Source: Streptomyces sp. NRRL F-5123
GTDB taxonomy: Bacteria; Actinomycetota; Actinomycetes; Streptomycetales; Streptomycetaceae
Length of the DNA stretch: 64,000 nt
Assembly: GCF_000721495.1 (NCBI RefSeq)
Contig: NZ_JOHY01000007.1
Span: forward strand, 1-64,000
Direction: 5' to 3'
Under the pieces are notes generated by a model. The model had not been told where the DNA came from. It made no database searches and saw nothing but the letters and a program-made list of their open reading frames with translations. The position numbers and the translations under genes are program-made. Within the stretch, counting starts at the first letter, position 1; the number at the start of each line of letters is the position of its first letter. Positions 58,357 through 64,000 of the stretch are shown here, in pieces.

Positions 58357-58544
58357 GCGGAACTCACTCTCTGCTCGATGCGGAACCCCTGATGCCAGCC
58401 ATCCCACTCTTGCTGCTGGGAGGCCTCAACCGGCCGGGCCGGAAGGAATGTGCTCAGGAGAAGGGCGTGAAACGCCGAGGGTCAACTTTACGTAGCTGTT
58501 CCGCCGGTGGTCAAATCGCCCCTCCCCCTCCCCGGGAGGGGGTG

Positions 58545-58593
58545 CGCCCCGGGTGGGCCCGCCCTTCGCAGCAGGGCGGGCCCACCCGGGGCG
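58545..58593. terminator. Very stable terminator after rne
   Basis: 20-base perfect stem starting CGCCCCGGGTGGGCCCGCCC with a 9-base loop, 11 bases after the rne stop. A second C/G-rich stem follows at about 58518-58543. Confidence 0.85.
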
Positions 58594-58604
58594 CGGGGCA
58601 GCGG

Positions 58605-61600
58605 CTACTCCGCGGAGGTCGCCGCCTTCTTCGCGGCGGTCTTCTTGGTCGCCGTCTTCTTGGCGGCGGTCTTCTTCGCCGCGGTCTTCTTCGCGGCGGC
58701 CTTCTTCGCCGGCGCCTTGCGCGTCCGCTTCTTCGGCTCCGCCTCGGCGGCGGGAGCCTCGGCGGCGGGGGCCTCCGCAGCGGGGACCTCCGGCTCGGCG
58801 GCGGGAGCGCCGGGCTCGGCCGCGGGAGCGGCATGTGCGGGGACGACGACAACGGCCGCCTCCTCCGCCGCCGCAGGCGAGCCCGCCGGAGCGGTCACCT
58901 TGCGGGTCGCCCGGCGCCGGGTACGGGCCGGCGGCTCCGTCGAGACCTCGGGCTCGGGCAGCGCGGCAGCCGGAGCGGGGGTCTCGGCGACGACCACGAC
59001 GGCCGCCTCCTCCGCCGCCGCAGGCGAGCCCGCCGGAGCGGTCACCTTGCGGGTCGCCCGGCGCCGCGTGCGGGCCGGCGGCTCCGTCGAGACCTCGGGC
59101 TCGGGCAGCGCGGCAGCCGGCTCGACGTCCGGCTCGCTCACCGGCACCACGACGACGGCGGGCTCCTCCTGCGTACCGGACACCGCAGCGGGCGCACCGG
59201 CGGGCGCGGTGGCCTTGCGGGCGCCGCGCCGCCGGGAGCGGCCGCGGGACTGCGTCGCCGCGGCCTCGGCCTCGGCGGCCGTCCCGAACCACTCCTCCTC
59301 CGGGTCGCCGACGGCCGGCACGAGGTCGGACTCGCCGACCTCGATCGGCTCCAGCTCCGGCACCTCCTCGACCTCGGCGGCCTCCGTCTCGTGCTCGTGC
59401 TCGTGGACGTGCGCGTCCGCGCCGGACTTGCCGCGGCGCTTGCGCTTGCCGCCGCCGCCCACCGTCGTGGCCTGGTCCATGTGCACGATGACGCCGCGCC
59501 CGTTGCAGTGGACGCAGGTCTCGGAGAAGGACTCCAGCAGGCCCTGCCCGACCCGCTTGCGGGTCATCTGCACCAGGCCCAGCGAGGTGACCTCGGCCAC
59601 CTGGTGCTTGGTGCGGTCCCGCCCGAGGCATTCGAGCAGCCGCCGCATCACCAGGTCGCGGTTGGACTCCAGGACCATGTCGATGAAGTCGACGACGACG
59701 ATGCCGCCGAGGTCCCGCAGCCGCAGCTGCCGGACGATCTCCTCGGCCGCCTCCAGGTTGTTGCGGGTGACGGTCTCCTCCAGGTTGCCGCCCTGCCCGG
59801 TGAACTTCCCGGTGTTGACGTCGACGACGACCATCGCCTCGGTCTTGTCGATGACCAGCGAGCCGCCGGAGGGCAGCCACACCTTGCGGTCCAGCGCCTT
59901 GAGCAGCTGCTCGTCGATGCGGTACGTCGCGAAGACGTCCGTCTCGGAGGTCCAGCGCGACAGCCGGTCGACGAGGTCGGGCGCGACGTGCGCGACGTAG
60001 TCGTGGACGGTGTCCCACGCGTCGTCGCCGCTCACGATGACCTTCGAGAAGTCCTCGTTGAAGATGTCGCGGACGACCCGCACGGTCATGTCGGGCTCGC
60101 CGTACAGCAGCGTCGGCGCGTTGGAGCCGCCGCCCTGCTTGGCCTTGCGCTGGATGTCCTCCCACTGCGCCTGCAGGCGCTCGACGTCGCGGCGCAGCTC
60201 GTCCTCGCTCGCGCCCTCGGCGGCGGTGCGCACGATGACGCCCGCGTCCTCGGGGACGATCTTCTTGAGGATGGTCTTCAGCCGGGCGCGCTCGGTGTCG
60301 GGCAGCTTGCGGCTGATGCCGGTCATCGAGCCCTCGGGCACGTAGACCAGGTAGCGGCCGGGCAGGCTGACCTGGCTGGTGAGCCGGGCGCCCTTGTGGC
60401 CGATCGGGTCCTTCGTGACCTGCACCAGCACCGGCTGGCCGGACTTCAGCGCGGACTCGATACGGCGCGGGCCGCCGGACAGGCCGAGCGCCTCGAAGTT
60501 GACCTCGCCCGCGTAGAGCACGGCGTTGCGGCCCTTGCCGATGTCGACGAAGGCGGCCTCCATCGACGGCAGGACGTTCTGCACCTTGCCCAGGTAGACG
60601 TTGCCGACGTACGAGGTGGCCTGCTCCTTGTTGACGTAGTGCTCGACGAGGACGCCGTCCTCCAGCACGCCGATCTGGGTGCGCTCGCCGTTCTGCCGCA
60701 CCACCATGACGCGCTCGACGGCCTCGCGGCGCGCCAGGAACTCCGCCTCGGTGATGATCGGCACCCGGCGGCGGCCCTGCTCGCGGCCCTCCCGGCGGCG
60801 CTGCTTCTTGGCCTCCAGGCGGGTCGAGCCCTTGATGGACTGCACCTGGTCGGCGCCCGTGCCGGCCGCCTCCTGGTGCGGGCGCGGCTCGCGGACCTTG
60901 ACGACGGTGCGCTCCGGGTCGTCGGAGTCGCCCGCGTGCGCGTCGTCCCCGCCCGCGTCACCGCCGCGGCGGCGACGGCGACGGCGGCGCCGGCTGCTGC
61001 TGCTCCCGCCGGAGCCGCCCTGCCCCTGCCCGTCCTCGTGCTCGTCGGCCTCCTCGGCCTCGTCGCCGTCGTGCTCGTCGTCGTCCTCGTCGGAGCCGCC
61101 CTCGCCGTCCTCGGCGTGGTCGGCGGCCTCACCGCGGCGACGGCGGCGGCCACCGCGGCGGCGGCGCCGGGAGGTGTGACGGCCCTCGCCGTCGTCCTCG
61201 GCGTCCTCGGCCCCTTCCTCGACGTCCTCTTCGGCTTCCGCTTCCGCCGATGCGGTGACCTCGGCCGTCTCGGGGGCGGCCTCCTCCGCCGCGGCAGCGC
61301 CGCGGCGGCGCCGACGGCGGCGCGGGCCGCCGCCCTCGTACTCGTCGGCGGCCGGCTCCTCCGCCTCCTCGGCCCGCTCCGCCTTCTCGGCGGCGGGTGC
61401 GGCGGCGGGCGCGGGGGTGGGCGCGACGAAGACCGGCGGCTGGAAGAGCGACGTCGCCGGCGCCGCGGCACGGCGGCGGCCGCGCGCGGGCGGCGCCGCC
61501 TCGGTGCGCACGTCGAGCACGACGCGCTCGGCCGGGATGCCGAAGGCGTCCGCGATCGCGGTGACCGCCATCGCGGCGGCCTCCTCGGGCGTGTCGCCGT

Positions 61601-62753
61601 AGCCGCGGATCTCGTAGGCGTCGTCGACCTCGACGGCCCAGCCGTCGCCGTCGCGCAGCGCGCGGCCGGTGTACTCGTCGGTGGTGGGCGCGGCGGCGGG
61701 GGCCGCGGCGGTCTCGGCCTCGCGGGGCGCCAGCGCGCCGGGCTTCAGGCGCCGGGAGGAGTCCCCGGCGGAGAAGGTGGCGGCGGGGGCGGCCTTCTTC
61801 CGCGTCCGGCGCGGCCGCTCCGCGGGCTCGGCCGCGGCTTCGGCGGCGGGGGCCGTCTCGGCAGCGGGCGCGGCCGCCGAGCGGGTGGCACGGCGCCGGG
61901 TACGGGCGGGCGCGGCCTCCTCCTCGGCGGGGGCTTCGGCCCGCTCCTCCGCGGCGGGGGCGGGGGCGGGGCTCGCGGCGGTACGGGTGGCGCGGCGGCG
62001 GGTACGGGCCGGGGCGGCCTCCTCCCCGGCGGGGGCCTCGGCGACCTCGGCGGCGGGCGCTTCCTCAGCGGCCGCGGGGCTCTCGGCCGTACGGGTGGCG
62101 CGGCGCCGGGTACGGGCCGGGGCGGCCTCCTCCTCGGCGGGGGCCTCGGCGGGCGTCTCCGCCGCGGGGGCCGGGCTCTCGGCCTTGCGGGTCGCACGGC
62201 GCCGGGTGCGCGCGGGCGCGGCCTCCTCCTGGGCAGGAGTCTCGACCGCGGGCGCTTCCTCCGCAGCCGCGGGGCTCTCCGCCGTACGGGTGGCACGGCG
62301 CCGGGTACGGGCCGGGGCGGCCTCCTCCTCGGCGGGGGCCTCGGCCGCGGGCGCTTCCTCCGCAGCCGCGGGGCTCTCCGCCTTGCGCGTCGCACGGCGC
62401 CGGGTACGCGCGGGCGCGGCCTCCTCCTCGGCAGGGGCCTCGGCGGGGGCCTCCTCAGCGGCCGGGGCGGCGGCCTTGCGGGTGGCGCGGCGGCGCTTGG
62501 GGGCCGCGGGCTCCTCGGCCTCAGCGGCTTCGGCCGGCGTGTCGGGGGTCTCGGGCGCGGCGGCCGCGGCCTTGCGCGTACGGCGCCGGGCCGGTGCTTC
62601 GGTCTCGGCGGCCGCGGTCCCGGACGCGGTGTCGGTGCCGGCCGGCGGTCCCGCGGGGCGGGAGGCGGCACGGCGGCGGCGCGGCGGCGCCGCCTCCGCG
62701 GGCGTGTCGCCGCCGGCGGCAGGTGTCTCGTTCGTCTCGTTCTGGTCGGGCAT
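58605..62753 (-). CDS. rne: Ribonuclease E/G, long form with repeat arms
   Basis: 1382 residues, the endonuclease that starts mRNA decay and processes rRNA. Catalytic core about 660-1095: S1 region (ATSYVGNVYLGKVQNVLPSMEAAFVDIGKGRNAVLYAGE), magnesium ligands in VVVDVNTGKF (about 972) and GIVVVDFIDM (about 1019), and the zinc link CVHC in ETCVHCNGRG (about 1078). Residues 86-320 are seven tandem units with TRRRATR and acidic Ala/Glu parts; 320-660 are acidic and Arg-rich; the C-terminus has further TRRRATRK units and ends in a histone-like KKTAAKK run. The arms probably scaffold a degradosome and bind RNA. ATG 62753, GGGAG upstream. Confidence 0.96.
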   Translation of the reverse strand: MPDQNETNETPAAGGDTPAEAAPPRRRRAASRPAGPPAGTDTASGTAAAETEAPARRRTRKAAAAAPETPDTPAEAAEAEEPAAPKRRRATRKAAAPAAEEAPAEAPAEEEAAPARTRRRATRKAESPAAAEEAPAAEAPAEEEAAPARTRRRATRTAESPAAAEEAPAVETPAQEEAAPARTRRRATRKAESPAPAAETPAEAPAEEEAAPARTRRRATRTAESPAAAEEAPAAEVAEAPAGEEAAPARTRRRATRTAASPAPAPAAEERAEAPAEEEAAPARTRRRATRSAAAPAAETAPAAEAAAEPAERPRRTRKKAAPAATFSAGDSSRRLKPGALAPREAETAAAPAAAPTTDEYTGRALRDGDGWAVEVDDAYEIRGYGDTPEEAAAMAVTAIADAFGIPAERVVLDVRTEAAPPARGRRRAAAPATSLFQPPVFVAPTPAPAAAPAAEKAERAEEAEEPAADEYEGGGPRRRRRRRGAAAAEEAAPETAEVTASAEAEAEEDVEEGAEDAEDDGEGRHTSRRRRRGGRRRRRGEAADHAEDGEGGSDEDDDEHDGDEAEEADEHEDGQGQGGSGGSSSSRRRRRRRRRGGDAGGDDAHAGDSDDPERTVVKVREPRPHQEAAGTGADQVQSIKGSTRLEAKKQRRREGREQGRRRVPIITEAEFLARREAVERVMVVRQNGERTQIGVLEDGVLVEHYVNKEQATSYVGNVYLGKVQNVLPSMEAAFVDIGKGRNAVLYAGEVNFEALGLSGGPRRIESALKSGQPVLVQVTKDPIGHKGARLTSQVSLPGRYLVYVPEGSMTGISRKLPDTERARLKTILKKIVPEDAGVIVRTAAEGASEDELRRDVERLQAQWEDIQRKAKQGGGSNAPTLLYGEPDMTVRVVRDIFNEDFSKVIVSGDDAWDTVHDYVAHVAPDLVDRLSRWTSETDVFATYRIDEQLLKALDRKVWLPSGGSLVIDKTEAMVVVDVNTGKFTGQGGNLEETVTRNNLEAAEEIVRQLRLRDLGGIVVVDFIDMVLESNRDLVMRRLLECLGRDRTKHQVAEVTSLGLVQMTRKRVGQGLLESFSETCVHCNGRGVIVHMDQATTVGGGGKRKRRGKSGADAHVHEHEHETEAAEVEEVPELEPIEVGESDLVPAVGDPEEEWFGTAAEAEAAATQSRGRSRRRGARKATAPAGAPAAVSGTQEEPAVVVVPVSEPDVEPAAALPEPEVSTEPPARTRRRATRKVTAPAGSPAAAEEAAVVVVAETPAPAAALPEPEVSTEPPARTRRRATRKVTAPAGSPAAAEEAAVVVVPAHAAPAAEPGAPAAEPEVPAAEAPAAEAPAAEAEPKKRTRKAPAKKAAAKKTAAKKTAAKKTATKKTAAKKAATSAE
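61794..62498 (-). repeat. Seven tandem about 32-codon repeats in rne
   Basis: Each unit encodes TRRRATRxAESPAAAEEAP followed by an acidic AEEEAAPAR part, with small length changes between units (about 31-36 codons). Near-identical DNA in neighbouring units suggests recent duplication. Confidence 0.92.
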
Positions 62754-62872
62754 TCGGGCAGTGCTCCCGTCGCGCTCCCGGGCGCCGCGTCCAGATCGGA
62801 AGGGGCATGCCGCTTGGGTCGCGGTTGCCGCCCTCCGGGGCGCGGGCGCCGCACGGGAGCTTGCTGTGTCGC

Positions 62873-62901
62873 TCGTCGGCCGCCCGTGCGGGGGCCGACG
62901 A
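62873..62901. terminator. Hairpin upstream of rne
   Basis: TCGTCGGCC / GGCCGACGA perfect 9-base stem, 11-base loop, in the 220-base gap between the TIGR03936 gene and rne. Could end the upstream operon or shape the rne leader. Confidence 0.45.
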
Positions 62902-62973
62902 AAGTCTCATGTGGTCAGCGGCGCCGGACCCGGGTGGCTCCCTGGTGCGTCGGCGACGCGCGTGACGACGCGG

Positions 62974-63747
62974 CTACGCGGTACCGGCCGGCACCGCCAC
63001 GGCGTCGCGATCGGGCGCGAGCGGGTCGGTGACCGTGCCGGTGTCCTCGGCGAGCGGCCCCTGCGCCAGCCTGGTCACCGCAGCGGGGACCGGCGGCGCG
63101 AGGTCGGCCGTCGCCTGAAGGCCGGACAGTACGTCGTCGGGCCGTACGGCAGGTGTCAGGTGCCGCACAACCAGCCGCAGTATCGCACAGGCGCGGTCCT
63201 GCGGCGTATCGGTACCCGGGAGCGGCGCGCCCGGGTCGGTGGCGGTCCCGTCGTCCTCCACGACCTCGAACCGCGTGACCGCGGCCCGGCAGTCGAAGGT
63301 GCGGATGCCGTTCTTGGTGCTGCGCTGTACTTCCACGGTGTCCGCGGCGAGGAAGGCCGCGACCGCCCGGCGGGCGTCCGCGGGCTCCACGCCGTCCAGC
63401 CGGAGCTGCCACACCGACGCCTCCAGGCGCTCGGCGAGGCCCGGCGTGCGGGCCTCGACGGCCTCGATCACGTCGAGGCCGGGCGGCAGCGACTCGTCCA
63501 GCAGGGTCCGCAGCTTCTCCGGGTCGCGGGAAGCGGCCAGGCCGATCTCCAGGTACTCCGCCTCGCTGCCGACGCCGGTAGGTGCTGCGTTGGCGTACGA
63601 CACCTTGGGGTGCGGGGTGAAGCCCGCGGAGTACGCCATCGGCACCTCGGCCCTGCGCAGGGCCCGCTCGAAGGCGCGCTGGAAGTCACGGTGGCTGGTG
63701 AACCGGAGGCGGCCCCGCTTGGTGTAACGCAACCTGATGCGCTGCAC
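62974..63747 (-). CDS. TIGR03936/DUF2344 radical-SAM-associated protein
   Basis: 257 residues matching the DUF2344 family: QRIRLRYTKRGRLRFTSHRDFQRAFERALRRAEVPMAYSAGFTPHPKVSYANA and SEAEYLEIGLA. In most genomes this protein follows, or is fused to, a B12-binding radical SAM enzyme (TIGR03960); the end of that gene is 140 bases upstream here. Precise role unknown. GTG start at 63747. The last 100 residues are an extra Ala/Pro-rich tail. Confidence 0.93.
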   Translation of the reverse strand: MQRIRLRYTKRGRLRFTSHRDFQRAFERALRRAEVPMAYSAGFTPHPKVSYANAAPTGVGSEAEYLEIGLAASRDPEKLRTLLDESLPPGLDVIEAVEARTPGLAERLEASVWQLRLDGVEPADARRAVAAFLAADTVEVQRSTKNGIRTFDCRAAVTRFEVVEDDGTATDPGAPLPGTDTPQDRACAILRLVVRHLTPAVRPDDVLSGLQATADLAPPVPAAVTRLAQGPLAEDTGTVTDPLAPDRDAVAVPAGTA

Positions 63748-63887
63748 CGTCGGCGCGGGCGGCGGGCCTTCGGGCTGTCGCTTGCCCAGTGTCGTTCAGT
63801 CCCTACGAGAAATCGGCGGACGTCGTCTGCACCAAGGTTACGCCGTGCGGCCCCACCCCGTCGCGGCGCGGCCGCACGACCGGCCGG

Positions 63888-64000
63888 TCAGCGCCGCTCG
63901 TCCTCCCACGGCAGCCGCTTCGGTTCCGCACCGCGCCGTACGGGCTCGCGCGGCTGTGCGCCGAACAGCACGTGCCGTACGGTCCTGCGGGCCTCGGCCA
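63888..64000 (-). CDS. C-terminal end of a TIGR03960-type radical SAM protein (partial)
   Basis: The last 37 codons of a minus-strand gene entering from beyond the window, reading ARRTVRHVLFGAQPREPVRR...LPWEDERR and a TGA. No domain is visible in this fragment; the call rests on position, because the DUF2344 gene nearly always follows this radical SAM gene. Confidence 0.6.
   Translation of the reverse strand, partial: AEARRTVRHVLFGAQPREPVRRGAEPKRLPWEDERR

Noticed and set aside
58457..58485. TTGACC as a promoter for rplU-rpmA
   Set aside because: The hexamer is a good -35, but at 16-18 bases downstream there is only TTCTCC-like sequence, which is not an acceptable -10.

Overview
The window is very GC-rich, with GTG and TTG starts, ATGA/GTGA-coupled operons, and a gene order (leuS, comEA/comEC, rsfS, nadD, proA, proB, obg, rpmA, rplU, rne) that I know from the central chromosome of Streptomyces and close relatives. 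It is almost certainly a chromosomal piece from a member of the Streptomycetaceae. No phage, plasmid, transposase or CRISPR array was found.

Layout. 1-5.4 kb: a secreted GH11 xylanase (cut by the window edge) with CGAAA-type operator boxes, a GNAT enzyme, an ArsR/MFS pair, and a LysR regulator divergent from a SnoaL-like protein around a perfect operator. 5.3-14.1 kb: comEC, comEA, a DegV protein, a small membrane protein and leuS; leuS is preceded by a short Leu-rich leader peptide and an intrinsic terminator, which looks like an attenuator. 14.2-20.7 kb: a secreted sedolisin (S53) protease, then two identical tRNA-Ala(GGC) genes that bracket an ene-reductase, a DHA2 exporter and an XRE/MmyB regulator. 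20.9-31.3 kb: a phosphatase of the phosphoglycerate mutase family, rsfS, an LCP-type envelope protein with a 12-copy octapeptide repeat, nadD, small membrane proteins, an M48 protease, proA and proB.

31.4-56.2 kb: a large cell-envelope glycopolymer locus lying between proB and obg. It holds a complete dTDP-rhamnose set (rfbA, rfbB, rfbC, rfbD), glycosyltransferases and a Wzx/MurJ-like flippase; a fused CDP-ribitol synthase (TarI+TarJ type), a TarF/TarL-type polymerase and a TarS-like glycosyltransferase; and genes matching all four WbpA/B/E/D steps to a UDP-2,3-diacetamido-uronic acid. The TarS-like gene sits in an overlapping operon with the nucleotide-sugar genes. My inference is that this organism builds a ribitol-phosphate teichoic acid decorated with a diacetamido-uronic acid, plus a rhamnose-containing glycan. 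A GtrB/GtrA pair closes the locus.

56.2-64 kb: obg, rpmA, rplU, an exceptionally long RNase E/G with tandem basic/acidic repeats, and the TIGR03936/TIGR03960 radical-SAM pair (the second is partial).

All calls come from reading the sequence and from memory of protein families; no database search was possible.
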